A stretch of 64,000 nt of DNA from Phytophthora quininea (Eukaryota; Oomycota; Peronosporomycetes; Peronosporales; Peronosporaceae), in contig JAAVTG010000142.1 in the NCBI GenBank assembly GCA_011947345.1, positions 300,140-364,139 on the forward strand. The letters are read 5' to 3'. The translations under genes were made by a program, and so were the position numbers. Every line of letters starts with the position of its first letter. Position 1 is the first letter of the stretch. Positions 11,421-23,548 of this stretch are shown piece after piece. The notes below the pieces were generated by a model. The model ran no database searches. It was not told the origin of the DNA and was given only the letters and a program-made list of their open reading frames with translations.

Positions 11421-12858
11421 ATGGGATCGTTAGACGCGCGGCCGCCATCCCCCACGGCGCCCTACGACGTCGCGGTCGACGACGCCAACAACAACAACAA
11501 CAACAACAACAACGAGCCCGGCGACGCCGTTCCGCAGGTAGAGCAGCTGCTGCTCAACCACCTCCGCTTTGCGCACGCCTTCCGCAAGAACGACGCGGCC
11601 ATGATTCTGCAGTTCCTGGCCAAGGACGCTGTGCTGGTCTCGGCCGACGGCGCCAAGCACGAGGGCCAGTCCGCCGTGCTCGCCTACCTCGTGGGCGCGC
11701 GCATGACCAAGATCAGCTCCAATGCGCGTCAAGGGCTGCCCCACGCGCTCGGGCGCCTGCCAGTCCACCTTCGTGTACGAGCACGGCATCGTGTTCAAGG
11801 ACCCGCTCTACATGGAGGTCGTGGATTGGAAGCCCAACGACGCCGTTATCACGCGCATCGCGCACATCCCGCTGCCCGACGCCAAGAGCGGCAAGTGCCT
11901 GGCGCAGGACTTTGGCAAGTCGTCGCCGCTGCGGCTCTCGTTCGGGACCAGGCCGTCGGACGACGAAGACTCGAGCGACTGCAGCTGCGACTCGGACGAC
12001 AGCGACGCAGAGAACGTGGGCAGCCGCACGCCGCCGCTCGTTAAGATGAGGTACCGACGCGTCATGTCCACGGGGTCAGACAGCAGCGCGGCAGTTACGG
12101 CCGCCACTTTGAGACTCTCGGGCAGCAGCAGCAGCACCCAGAGCGCAGCCAGCGAGGCCGCTGTGCAGCCCATGACGGCAACATGCGCACAACTGTCCTC
12201 CATGCGCGGCGTGCCGTCCATCTCGATGGCCGAGATCTCGTGCGCAGGTCTGAAGCCCATCCGCAGACGCAAAACAGTCAACCCGTTCGTGATTTTGCAG
12301 TGCCCCGCCACAGGAGCCGTGTGGAAAAGCCCCGTGATGCGACGAGATCCCAACCCCAAGTGGAATCACATTCCAATGGCCATCCCAGTCAACGGAGCCG
12401 GAGACGTCGTGGAAATCTCGCTCTGGGACCACACGTTCTTCCACTCGGTCAAGGTGGCGGGCGCCGCCCTGGTCATGTCGGATCTGATCAAGGATCAGAA
12501 CGAGTTCAGCGCCACCGTACAGCTCGAGCGGTTCGACGCGTCAGCTCGCAGTGCTGGCGATCCCCAGTCCGTGACCTTGCAGTTAAAGTTCGTGCGCCCT
12601 TGCGGTGACATGGCAATCCGCTCCTCGGACGAAGTGGAGCAGAGTCCGGCACCCAACGGCGACGAGCTGAAGCACGAAGAGACGGTAGCGGCCCGCGCCA
12701 GCTGCGCGTTGGAAACCTGTTTCAAGTGGCTGGTGGTGGAGCCCTTTGTGGACGCCCACCAGGCCAGCCTGGTGCTGATGCTCATCCGTGCATTCATTGT
12801 CGCGGCGATCGTGTGGGTGCTATTCCACGCGACGCTAGTGTGGCCCATGCAGGCATAG
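11421..12858 (+). CDS. SnoaL/NTF2-like plus C2 domain protein with C-terminal membrane anchor
   Basis: Protein of about 478 residues. It begins MGSLDARPPSPTAP and has a run of nine Asn (encoded by an AAC repeat). A SnoaL/NTF2-like fold follows at residues 40-150 (LRFAHAFRKNDAAMILQFLA...), then an acidic Ser/Asp-rich linker (DDEDSSDCSCDSDDSD). A C2-like beta-sandwich lies around residues 270-400 (NPFVILQCP, DPNPKWNHI, VEISLWDH). A hydrophobic C-terminal helix (LMLIRAFIVAAIVWVLFHATL) ends 5 residues before the stop, which predicts a tail-anchored protein with the rest in the cytosol. One extra base near 11718-11722 shifts the frame inside the SnoaL part; the coding length is 1 modulo 3, as this predicts. 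The C2 lacks an obvious full set of calcium-binding Asp residues, so calcium binding is uncertain. Confidence 0.75.
11487..11513 (+). repeat. AAC trinucleotide microsatellite (9 units)
   Basis: Nine perfect AAC units inside the C2-protein gene, encoding polyasparagine. Length is likely to vary between strains. Confidence 0.9.
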
Positions 12859-13040
12859 TAGGAGTAGAATCGCTCGAGTGACAACCAGTACATCAGATAA
12901 AAATGCCATGTAAATTATCAAGCCGGCCAACCATTTTCACATCTTGCGTTGCGGATCCTGATCTTGCTCCCGTGTTTGCTCCACTGGAGAAACGTTGCCC
13001 TCACATCGTTTACGGCGGGCACGCCCGTAATCCAACCGCA

Positions 13041-14345
13041 TTAGATAAAGACTGGCGTGAACTCGCTGCGCGTCAGGTGGTAGAGCGGCGTGAACATGTC
13101 GTCTCTGGAGCGCAGCTCGGCCCAGGGCACCCAGCCCCAGCCTTCGCACTTGTCGGGCTCCATGTTCTTGACGGTCTGCTCGTCGTCTACGACCGCCTGC
13201 ATGAGGATCGTGATGTAATGCTTGCCCTCGTCCTCCATCAGGTCGTTGGTCACCGTGGCGAATCGAGCCTCCTTCAGATCCAGGTCTGGAGGACAGGACA
13301 AAACACGTCACACGTCGGCAACCAAATCTGCGATACAAATTGGAGAGCGACAAACGACGATATGCAAACAAAACGCACCAGTCTCCTCCTTGACCTCGCG
13401 GAGGGCACACTGCTCCCAGCTCTCGTACATTTCGAGGTGACCGCCAGGCAGTGAAACCTTGCCTGCGCCATGCGACCCCTTCCGCTGGCCGAGCAGCACG
13501 CAGTTCGGATGCTTCTTTGACATGAGCAAGACGCCGACGCCGACGCGAACGACCGTCTTCTGTTCTTTCAACTTGTTGTACTCTGCTTGCAGCGCCCCCA
13601 CCCTGAAAGGAAAGCAGGCATGAGTTTCAACAGATTTCTCATATCAGCAACCAAACATCATACCGAGAGTTTTCCGACGGGTCTTGTGTCTCGAGAAAGT
13701 TGATGATGGCGTCCAGGTTGGACGTGGAGCTGAGCTCGCTCCAGTGGCTGACCTGGCTCAGCTGGCTGATGGGCTCCAGCAAGCCGTCACTAGCATTTGG
13801 TTTGAAATCGTTGGACCAGAGTGAGTCTTCACTGTCCTCCTCCACTGTCGTATACCCTCTTGGCGAACACACCGAAGTGTCTGTATCCGCAGCGTGGGGG
13901 AGCTGGGGCGAAGGGAAGTAGTCTGGGCTTGGGCAATAGCAGCTTCTCCTTCCTGGGATGGAGCAACGGGCTGACTGCTCGTCTGCATGTACCACAGCAG
14001 CATTTTGAAATCAGAAAACAAACCATGATACTAGCAATATTGAAGCGACCTACGCTCAACTGGCTGGAGCATAGCAGCGAGTCGTCCTTGTCAATGTACT
14101 TCATCAGCAGCACCTTCATCTTGGCATTCTCCCGAGCCTACAGTAGTTTGAAAACTTTTAGCCACTGCTGTTTCTTACCAGGTGACAGCTCGGAGGGTCT
14201 TGACCGTGAGCACGAGCTTGCGCTTGGCCTCCTGCAGCGCGAGACGACAGGCCTCCAGGTCGGACTCGGCATCGCGGAGCGTACGCCGCTTTTTCTTGGG
14301 CGCCTCGTCGGCTGCAGCGGGCGCTGGGGGCAGTGGAGGAGTCAT
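13041..14345 (-). CDS. NUDIX hydrolase, NUDT15-like, with long N-terminal extension
   Basis: Predicted nucleoside diphosphate-X hydrolase. The NUDIX box is [22 protein letters not shown] (most of the G-x5-E-x7-RE-x2-EE signature), preceded by [10 protein letters not shown] and [16 protein letters not shown] and followed by [11 protein letters not shown], as in NUDT15/MTH2-type enzymes. Splicing places Asp where the box usually has its last Gly. Clear introns are at about 13276-13378 and 13602-13661; the latter joins ENSR to VGALQAEYN. Upstream exons add a Pro-rich start ([21 protein letters not shown]), a helical segment ([31 protein letters not shown]) and an acidic Ser-rich linker ([11 protein letters not shown]). 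The splice after KTLRA near 14170 is weak (GTCACC donor), or hides one more base error. The extension suggests a regulatory or binding role, unknown. Confidence 0.75.
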
Positions 14346-14911
14346 GAAGCGCAGCAGCTCAGATTCCCGCGAAAAAGGCGATGTGAACTTTAGCGCTTTT
14401 TCGCTTTAGTGACGATACTGAAAGCAAGATAAAATGTGAGATTCGCTTTAGCGAGAGCATGTTGAAGCCGCTTGGGGATGCTTGTGCTGATGCCGCTGCC
14501 GAGGCAGCACAACACGAAACCAAGACTCTCACACGTTCATGCAATGCAATGCTTCAGAGAAGCCGTTACTAGACAGTCGAAGACATTTTCGCCCCGCAAC
14601 GGACAGCTCCACGGACAGTCAGAGACGCGTGATGTGGAGTGAAATGCTATGCCTTTGCTCGTTACCTCTTGGCCCTTACACTTGCCTGGCGCTGTCCTCA
14701 CTACCTGCCAGCGATCTGCTATCCTGTATCCGCGACTGGCGCCCCACGAGCTCCATCCGTGTTGGATACAAGGCAGGGAAGGCAAGGTCTCCTTTCATGA
14801 GGCGGGACAACTTGGCACACGTTGCACGGCCAATCAGCGGCTGTCCGTTGCAGAATGACGGTAACGGAAGCAGTTACTATACCTGCTTGAGCTCGGACGT
14901 CAGTCGCCAAG
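14346..14911. promoter_or_regulatory. Divergent intergenic region with CCAAT box
   Basis: Upstream region of both the NUDIX gene (-) and the ABC transporter gene (+). CCAAT at 14830-14834 lies 78 bp before the transporter ATG. No other gene is seen. Confidence 0.45.
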
Positions 14912-17212
14912 ATGCCGCCTGCTCCGAACGAGAAGTCCGCGCTGCTCAAGGAAGAGTCCCTGCAGTCGCTGGAGAACCCGCAGCCTGCCGCGGGCGCCAC
15001 GCTCTGGGAGCTGCGCGTGCTGCTCATCCCTTGTACGAACTCTTAGATCTTCTAACTGCCCCAGGATCAACTGACGCATCGTTCTGGGCTTTGCACTCGC
15101 AGACTTCTGGCCCAAGACGTGGGGACTGGTACGATGGAGGCAGCGATCGCTTTTCGTGCTGCTGAGATTAACTGTGATGTTTGGCTGTTGCAGCGGCTGC
15201 GGGTGATCACGTCGTTTTCGTTCCTGTTCCTGTCGCGAGGCTCGCGCATCCTGGCGCCGCTCTTCCTCAAGGAGGCCACTAACGTGCTGTCAGACAGCAA
15301 ACTCACGCGCGTCCCCGTGTATGCTATCGCCATGTATTGCCGTAAGAGACTGTTTGGTTGTTGTGTAGTGTGGGGAGCTCATTGACTGGTTCCATTGGTG
15401 TTGATGCTGATCCGCTTCAGTTACGCTGTTCATCTTCGCTGCGGCCAAGCAGCTGCAGACGTACATGTTCATGGTGGTCAAGCAGCACGCGTACCAAGAT
15501 GTTGCGGCCAAGGTAAGCAGCAGACGCCTGTGCACCTTGCGATGCCAAGTGCTCATACACTTCTGTTGCTGTTGTTGCTACCGTAGCTGTTCGGCCACTT
15601 GCACAGTCTATCGATGAATTATCACTTGACCAAGAAGACGGGCAAGGTGCTGCGCTGTCTGGACCGAGGCTCCACGAGCACAGATAACATCGTCAACGTC
15701 CTTTTCTTTCGACTGATGCCCACTTTCGTGGAGCTCGTAGTCGTGTCGATCGTGTTTATGTTCTCCTTCAAGGAGAAGATTCTGTCGGTCGTGACGATCT
15801 TGGGGTGACCCTTTATGTGATCGTAACCGGCCTGGGCACGCGGATTCGCCTGCATTTCAAGAAGCAAACCAACGAGCACGATAACCAGGCAAGCGAGAAG
15901 GCGGTGGACTCGCTGGTGAACTTTGAGACGGTCAAGTACTTTTGCACGGAAGACTATGAACTGGCGCGGTACATGAAGAGCATTTTCATGTACCAGAAGT
16001 CACAACTATCGACGCGTGGTCTCATGAATGCCATCGTGGTGGCACAGCAGCTGATCCAGCAGACTTGTCTGGGTGCGTGTCTGTTGGTCTCGGCTCGCAA
16101 CATCTTCAACGGCACCATGACTGTCGGCGACTTTGTAGCCGTGACGGTGTATATCTCCAACATCTACAAGCCACTCGACTCGCTGGGCAACATTTACAAC
16201 ACTATAGTGCAGTCCTTCGTGGACATGGAGAACCTCGTGGAGTTGCTGCGAATCCAACCCGAAGTGCAAGACAAACCCGGGGCGCCTGCACTGGAGGTGT
16301 CGCCGCACGCTAGCACGGTCTCCTTCAACAATGTCTGCTTCAGATACCCCAGTCAGCCGGCTGCTAATGGCCTCAAGGATGTGAGCTTCACTGTCCCCAC
16401 CGGGAAAACGGTGGCTATCGTCGGCACGACAGGTTCGGGCAAGACCACCACTAGCCGTTTGCTCTTCCGTTTCTACGACGTCCTGTCCGGAAGAATTACT
16501 ATCAACGGACAAGACATTGCGTCAGTGACCCAGAAATCGCTTCGCCAAAGCATCGGGATCGTGCCACAAGACACGGTCATGTTCAATGACAGCATTCGCT
16601 ACAACGTACGTCTAGTATGCGCGGCTGTATACAACTCACACACACTAACATTTTATTTTTCGTGTTGTTTCTTTTGCGCAGCTGACGTACGGACGGCGCC
16701 ACTGCACGGAGGAAGAGCTTGTCGCGGCTGTGAAGGCCGCCAACATTTACGATTTCATCATGTCACTGCCAAACCAGTTCGAGGCGCAGATCGGTGAGCG
16801 TGGACTGAAGCTGAGCGGTGGAGAGAAGCAGCGCATCGCCATTGCTCGCCTCATTCTCAAGAACCCGTCGGTCGTTGTGCTGGACGAAGCAACTTCGTCG
16901 CTGGACACCGTAACGGAGCAGAGTATCCACGAGGCGCTGAAGGTGGCCTGCAAGGGCCGCACTACCGTCATTATCGCCCATCGCCTTTCCACCGTGCGTC
17001 ATGCCGACAACATTATCGTTCTCGAGAAGGGCCGCATCATTGAGAGCGGCAGCCACGCCCAGCTCCTTGCGCAGGAAGGCCGTACGTCACCCTGGGCTAG
17101 TTTGTTTTTGCTTGTATGGCTAACACATCGTGTCGTGTGGTTTCAAATGACAGACTATCTACAACTCTGGACCCAGCAGTCTCGCGAGACGAACGACGCC
17201 ACTGGAAACTGA
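14912..17212 (+). CDS. Half-size ABC transporter, ABCB6/HMT1- or ABCB7/ATM1-type
   Basis: Half transporter (one membrane domain, one ATPase domain) of the mitochondrial/vacuolar ABCB group, which export heavy-metal, haem or glutathione-linked substrates. Introns at 15033-15102, 15129-15193, 15342-15420, 15513-15586, 16606-16681 and 17082-17153 all join in frame. The membrane domain begins IPYFWPKTWGLRLRVITSFS; the segment EKAVDSLVNFETVKYF is a hallmark of the group. ATPase motifs are Walker A (GTTGSGKTT), Q-loop (GIVPQDTVMF), signature (LSGGEKQR), Walker B (VVVLDEATSSLD) and H-loop (IIAHRLST). One G appears lost in the GGGG run near 15803, splitting TILG from VTLYVIV. Local features (VDMENLVELL) lean to ABCB6/HMT1, but the N-terminal extra membrane domain of ABCB6 is absent. 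Organelle not determined. Confidence 0.88.
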
Positions 17213-17403
17213 AGCTGACTGCAATGTTGCACCCGACATGGCTACATGAATGACCAAATAGAGGTGTCACTTAGTCGAGTAACAACAGTACTCTATAATG
17301 AACGAATCACCTTTGACTACTCAGAGGTAATCGTACTTACTTCATCTCCCTACAGCTGCTTGGCACCACTCCTGAAAACGCTGGGAAGGGAGCAGTCGTC
17401 GCC

Positions 17404-17973
17404 ATGGCCGCTGCTGGAATGCGCTTTTGCCGCGAGTGGTGAGTCTCAGCTGCCTACACCTGAGCCCCCACATGGGGCGGGAGTCTTGTCTTGCCTTGAC
17501 GAATGGTGCTGCTTGTTCACGGACTGACGCTTTGCCTCGCGCTGCCACAGCAACAACATGTTGTACCCGAGCCAGGACCGAGAGATCCGCCGCCTGGTGT
17601 TCCGCTGCCGCAATTGCGGCCAGGCGGAGGACGTGGAGGAGAACTGTATTTATGTCAACGAGCTGGTCAAGGACACGCGGTCAGTAGCGGCAGCACTTTG
17701 AAGAAGGTGAAATAGTCCGTCACTCACTTCTCTCGTTGCGCTGACAGTGTGCAGCTGGACGTGCTTCCCGGAGACGTGATCGATGACCCGACACTACAGC
17801 GCGATTACGACGTGACGTGCCCCATGTGCGGCCACAACGGCGCCGTGTTCATCCGCTCGCAGGACGGGGTCAAGCAGTCCACACTGGCGCTCATCTGGGT
17901 CTGCCTCAACCGCGATTGCCAAGTGGACGAGGAGGGCAATCGCCTGCCGTCCTACCGCTGGATGGGCAGCTAA
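17404..17973 (+). CDS. RPB9: RNA polymerase II subunit RPB9
   Basis: Small zinc-ribbon subunit of RNA polymerase II, involved in start-site choice, fidelity and elongation with TFIIS. Three exons, with introns at 17439-17550 and 17680-17747, join in frame. The N-terminal ribbon shows MRFCRECNNMLYPSQD and FRCRNCGQAED, giving two C-x2-C pairs. The C-terminal ribbon shows CPMCGHNGAVF and CLNRDC. The length after splicing, about 129 residues, is typical for the family. The ATG at 17404 places five residues before the usual MRFC start, so initiation at the second Met is possible. No frame breaks. Confidence 0.93.
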
Positions 17974-18165
17974 AAGAAACACGTAAGACTAGTAGTAAGT
18001 AAGGTGTCCACCTTCATCACATACACGTCCATCTTGCATCTCTCGCTCAAATTGGCATCACCTCGCTTAAGTTAAATAATTCAACCAATCCCCGACAGGG
18101 GAGGATTCGAGCCAAAAGACGAAAAAGCAGCCCAAGCCCACGAGCAGGCCCCAGAGACCGACGCC

Positions 18166-21100
18166 ATGGACGCCGGGCAGCTGCAGCAGCTGGAGACGCT
18201 GTGCAAGGCGCTGTACGAGAGCGGCAATGAGGCGGAGCGCGCCCACGCACAGCAGGCCGTGCTGGTGCTGCAGAGCTCGGCCGAGTACATTCCGCAGTGC
18301 CAGTACGTGCTGGACAACTCGTCGTCGCCCTACGCGCTGCTGGTGGCCAGCACCAGCCTCACCAAACTCATCACCTCGCACTGGAACAACTTCACTACAC
18401 CGCAGCGGGTCGACATCCGTGCGTCCAAAACTTGTTGGCGATCGGGAAGTGCAACTTTGTTGTAATGATCTTTTTGTTATCTTGTCTTGTGTAGGAAATT
18501 ACGTGCTGGGCTATTTGGCTCAGAAAGGCCCCAGTCTGGAGAAGTTCGTGACGACGTCGCTCATCCAGATGCTGTGCAGACTCACCAAGTACGGGTGGTT
18601 TGACGACGAGCAGCACCGCGAGATCGTCGGAGAAGTGACCAAGTTCTTGCAGGCCACAGTAGATCACTGCGTCATTGGGCTGCAGATCCTCGTGGAGCTC
18701 GTCACGGAGATGAACCTGCCAGTGGCGGGGCGTAACATCACGTTCCACCGCAAGATCGCAGTGTCCTTTCGAGAGGACTCGCTGCTTCGAGTGTTCCAAG
18801 TGGCGCTGACGTCGATTAAGCAGCTGCAGATGCACAATATCGGAGGAGCCACACCACAGCAGGAGGCGAGAATGGGCGATCAGGCGCTGTCGCTGCTCAT
18901 CAAGTGTCTGTCGTTCGATTTCATTGGCACCAACCCGGACGAATCGTCCGAGGAGACAGGATCGTTGCAGGTACCGACATCGTGGCGGTCGATTATTCAG
19001 GATCCGGACACGTTGCAGCTGCTGTTTGATTTCTACAAGGCGACCAACCCTCCGAACACATCAAAGTGTCTGGAAGCGTTAATGTTGTTCGCATCGGTGC
19101 GGCGTAATTTGTTCTCGCCCGATAAAGAGCGCAGCATCTATCTGGCCCATTTGCTGTCAGGAATTTGCGAGATTTTATGTGCTCAGGAAGGACTGTCGGA
19201 CCAGCAAAACTACCACGAATTTTGCCGATTGATTGGACGGCTGAAAAGCAATTACCAGCTCTCGGAGCTCATGAAGACCGAGTCGTTTCAGGAGTGGATG
19301 GACCTCACTCCAGATTTTACGATCAAGTCGTTTCACCAATGGCAGTGGTCCGCCAACTCGACACATTATCTACTTGCACTTTGGGCAAGACTTGTGGCTG
19401 CGTTGCCGTACGTCCGTGCTGACACGGTACCAAACTCTCCGAACTCGGCTTCGATCCATTTTTGGATACGCGCGTACCTCAGGTTATTCAGGCTTATATG
19501 CAGTCTCGACTTGATTCCGCCGAACAGTGTGCGCTTGATGACACGTTGGACAGCCCTCTGGACGACGAAGGCGGCTTGTACGAGCAGTTAGAAAAGTTGC
19601 CGACGCTGTGCCACTTCAACTACCGACAGACTGGAGAGTATCTTGTGTCCGTGCTGGACCCGATACTGAATCAATATGCAGAGGCCTGCAATATTTTGGA
19701 CCAAAATGGCGGCGCAGCGATCCCCCGCAGCAACAGCAGCAGTTGCAAAGTATGGAAAACCAGGCCGCTTGGCTTGTGTATGTGATTGGAGCCATTATTG
19801 GCGGTCAGACGTACTCTTCAACGTCGACCGAGGGAGACGAGCTCGTAGATGCGGACCTCTCTCAACGCGTGTTCCGTGCGATGCAACTGACTGAGCACCG
19901 TTTGATTGCGTCTGGGGGCAGCAAAAGCCTAGCGTGCACTTTGAGTTGTCCTTGCTGTACTACTTCAGTAGTTTTCGCAAGAGTTATATTGGCGAGCAGC
20001 ATGGTATGCCCTCGGCGCCTACGCCGTCATCCTCCATGCAGCCGGCATCCACAGGATCGGCTTCGTCTCCTATTATGGCGCCTAGTGAAGGAGCTATGTC
20101 ATCTAAGCACAAAGCATATTTGCGCATGTTTGAGCGACTAGGCCTGGGCGACCACACGGTCGTTGTCAACATGATGGTAACAAAAGTGGGCAACAACCTC
20201 AAGTTTTGGGGTGAGCACGAGATTGTTATTAGCAAGACTCTAGCGTTGTTCTTCGAGGTGGCATCTGGTTATTCCTCCGGCAAGCTTCTCCTTGGATTGG
20301 AAACCGTACAGTACCTCATTGGACACCACACAGCGGACGAGTTCCCATTCCTGGCAATCCCAGCGAATACGCGGCATCGCACAACGTTCCACTCAACGAT
20401 CGCGCGGCTGATTTTTACGACGGCTTTCGACGAGTCCTCGGAGAGGTTTGAGCGATTCATGGAGCCGATTGAGAATGTGTTGAACCAACTGCTGCAGACA
20501 CCAAACTACAGAGTGCCGGAGGTACGTGAGGCCGTGATTGGAGCATGTCGTGACCTGCGGGGATCATTCAGCAGACACACAACAGACGCACGTACAGCTG
20601 CATCTTTGATCTGCTCTATCCAGCCTATTTCCCCGTGTTTGTTCGAGCTGCTGAGGAATTGTACGACCAGCCCGCTGCCACCACGGCCGTGTTAAAGTTC
20701 CTGCAGGAGCTAGCGTACAACAAAGCCCAGCGAGTGATGTTCGACCAGAGCTCGGCCAACGGAATCTTGTTGTTCCGGGAGCTTAGCAGCGTCGTGGTGG
20801 CGTATGGACGACGGATACAACCGGTTCCCCGGGGAAGAGTCCGTATGCTGATAAGTATAAGGGTGTAGCTCTGTGCCTGGGTATTCTGTATCGTGCGCTG
20901 GGCGGCAATTACGTGAATTTTGGCGTCTTTCAGTTGTATAATGACAAGTCGCTGGAGAACGCGCTAGAAATCGCGCTGCAGCTGGTGCTGTCGATCCCAC
21001 ACGAGGACTTGATGCAGTATCCGAAGGTCAAGAACGCCTACTTTTTCTTCCTGGAGATTTTGTTCCGCAACCAGTTGGCGTCTGTTGTGTCGCTGGAGGA

Positions 21101-21584
21101 AGGCATCTTCCGGCAGCTGGTGCAGTCGTTGCACGAAGGAATGAGCTCGTACGACTTGGCCATTGCTGCCCAGTGCGCGACGGCCGTTGATCACTTGGCC
21201 TCGTTGTACTTCCAGGAGATGAAGAAGAAGCGGGATACACCCGTGAAGCATGCTTTGCGTGCGCACGTACAGAGCTCGCCGAACATGTGGTCGACGCTGT
21301 TGGCGGCTCTGCTAGATATCTTGGTGTACGGCGAGATTAGCTCTCAATGGGCTCTCTCTCGACCGATTCTCAGTCTCACACTGTGCAGCGAGGACGCCCT
21401 GACGTCGTACCAGCAAACGTTGATCTCGTCACAACCGCCTGAAAACCGCACGCAGATTGACGAGGCCTTTGCCGCTTTGTTCGCGGATGTCCGCCCCAAT
21501 CTAGAGGCTGCTAACCGTGACAAGTTCACACAGAGACTGGGCCAGTTCCGCAATACGCTGCGGAGCTTTCTTACAATCCAATAA
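18166..21584 (+). CDS. Exportin-7 (RanBP16) family nuclear export receptor
   Basis: Karyopherin-beta of about 1,110 residues that carries cargo out of the nucleus with RanGTP. The N-terminus (QLETLCKALYESGNEAERAHAQQA) and SSPYALLVASTSLTKLI match exportin-7; so do IRNYVLGYLAQK (formed across the 18419-18494 intron), SSANGILLFREL, NYVNFGVFQLYND, QWALSRPIL and the C-terminal RDKFTQRLGQFRN. Five single-base frame breaks are seen near 19428, 19716, 19925, 20565-20580 and 20825, each between segments that align well to the family in different frames. Because the conserved segments are undamaged between breaks, assembly errors are likelier than decay. CCAAT at 18085-18089 lies 77 bp before the ATG. 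Confidence 0.87.
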
Positions 21585-22257
21585 TTTAGTCAGACCGACG
21601 GCGATGTATTAGCCAAAGCGCCAAGGATTTAGGAGTGGAAGCGATGAATTCTATAGCGGTAGCAGACCATGACCAAGATGCACATGGGAAGGCTGAAAAA
21701 AAAGAACGGGGAAGAGGCTGGAGGAGTGACAGAGGTTCACAGTGTTGCGGTTGCAGAGTTAGCGAGATGTTTTGGTGGGGTAGAGATTTTGGAGCGCTTT
21801 CAGACGTTTAAACAAATGAAAATGCAACTGATAGACTAACAACGGAATACAGCAGGCCACGTCACGAGCATTTGCTTGGCTTTTATGTTGGAACGAGAGG
21901 GAAGCATCAGAGGAAGAGCTGGATGGTGTTGAGTTGTGGGAAGTGATGCCGTTGGGCGATGATGTCTGAGTGGCAATTATACTGTTGTTTTGGTATGTGA
22001 CCTGCGCAGCAACATCAGTAAAATGATTGTCAGGATGAAAAGCGTGAAGCTGACGTACTAGCGGCGGCTTCTTCGGTTCAAGAGGGTATGTGATCTCAAT
22101 CTACGCCCAGATCGGTTAACCACAAGCAGGAAATGAATATTGTTCATAGACTCGTACCCAGGAGCTGCCACACGACCGCACGAACCGCCATTCGATACCT
22201 GCTCGCTCAAAACACAGCCGTCGATTGATTCTCGAGATCAGCGCTCTTACGTATTGC
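21585..22257. other. Intergenic between convergent genes, nothing recognised
   Basis: 673 bp between the stops of the exportin gene (+) and the ERF4-like gene (-). It is relatively A-rich and purine-rich, with only short open frames. No RNA gene or repeat was recognised by eye. Confidence 0.4.
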
Positions 22258-22707
22258 TCAGCCTAGAACACAAACCATCAGATCATTGCAACACTTCGAC
22301 CATCGTGGACGCACATCTCGAATGCAGAAGTTAGGGCACAGCAGCGAGATCCCGAGTGTGCATGGGCAGAAACTGTAGCCGCAGCACATGCAAAACAGAC
22401 ACGGCCAGTAGTCCTGCATGGTGTTGTTAATCTGGTTGATCGCGGTGTCAAAATCCGCCTCCTTGACCTGGATCGCACCACACATTTTCATCAGAGTCCT
22501 TAGTCCTATCCGGATTCAAATGCTACCCACCAGGTGACTGAGCTCCTGCGGGAACTCATCGTTATAGGACCGAGCGACGCCCGTCACGAAGCGCATTCGC
22601 GTGGGTTTGAGTCGGATTTCGCCGTATTCTTGCTCTGCGTCCGTGTGTCCCCGAACCATCACGACGGACGCCGCACTCGACGCATCATGGAAACTCGTCG
22701 CCACCAT
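22258..22707 (-). CDS. Golgin A7 / ERF4 family protein (palmitoyltransferase partner)
   Basis: ERF4/GOLGA7 proteins bind a DHHC palmitoyltransferase and are needed for palmitoylation of Ras-type proteins at Golgi or ER. Two exons are joined across a 63-bp intron (22468-22530). The spliced protein reads RMRFVTGVARSYNDEFPQEL, then SHLVKEADFDTAINQINNTM and a hydrophobic cysteine-rich stretch (CLFCMCCGYSFCPCTLGISLLCP). This order matches the family: Arg-x-Phe start, FP-EL, a helix with F..I..IN, then a Cys-rich membrane-contact segment. The chosen start is the Met of MVATSFHDASS; a longer frame reaches 22941 but shows no homology. The cysteines may themselves be palmitoylated (inference). Confidence 0.7.
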
Positions 22708-22941
22708 CGCCCCGAGCGCGGCAGCAATGAACAGAGGGCCCCTAGAAGCCCACCAAGAAATATATATCCGCATGCATTGGGGATATTTTACGCGCCCGGT
22801 CAGAACGCTTCTCCACCGCAGATCTACCGCTACGTGTCCTTTCGGGAGCATGAAGGGAAACGCGATCATCGTCAGAAAAGAACTGCTGGACATGGTTGAC
22901 ATCAACCGAGAAGGCACCGTGCATGGTTGACTGCTGTGCAA

Positions 22942-23548
22942 TTACTTGGGAGCCGTCGGCTTCTTGCGCGGTGGTGGCGTTGCAATGGCGTCCAGCACGA
23001 ATTTCGACGGCGATGTTGGTTGCGGGGCGACGTAGATGACCCCACTTGGAGATCTCCGCACTACTGGTCCGTCGCGACTGCCATGTCGGTTGAGTCGCGT
23101 CTCCAACGTGCTCCGTGCTAGGTCGGTGCGCCACTCCTGGCAGACGATGGCGTCCAGGTCCTTGTCGGTGAGCCGTCTTCCCTCTCTGCAGAACGCAGCA
23201 CAGTCAGTCGTCACCATCTTACTGTCCGTCTTGCACTTGCACGCACTTCCCCAGCTCTTTCCGCAGCTCCCCGACAGCCCACGCAGCGAACGAGTCGCTC
23301 GGTCGCCTCAACTCTCGATTCTCTCGGAACGTGTTGACCTTCTTGTGATAGTACGACATCTGCAGAGGCTTGCCGGCAAACTGCCTCCATTCGAGCGGTA
23401 GCTGCTGTAGTTGCTGCTCGATGCGCTCCACGCGGGGCTTCATCTCGAACTCGTCGGCGCTGCTCATGCTCTGCACTCGAACCGACGCGTGCTCCTCAAT
23501 GAGCGTCGCATTTGACAAAGAAGATTCGCCCTCGTACGTGTTCGCCAT
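22942..23548 (-). CDS. Conserved-looking hypothetical protein
   Basis: Not recognised. Two exons with a 61-bp GT-AG intron at 23186-23246 give about 181 residues: an acidic start (MANTYEGESSLSNATLIEEH), a helix (RVERIEQQLQQLPLEWRQF), the segment YYHKKVNTFRENRELRRP, a mixed helical part around LTDKDLDAIVCQEWRTDL, and a Pro/Lys-rich C-terminus (ATPPPRKKPTAPK). No signal peptide or membrane segment. The splice joins LRKELGK to EGRRLTDKD without loss of frame, and the composition is that of a soluble coding exon, which supports it being real. Its ATG overlaps the ATG of the divergent ZIP gene. Confidence 0.6.
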
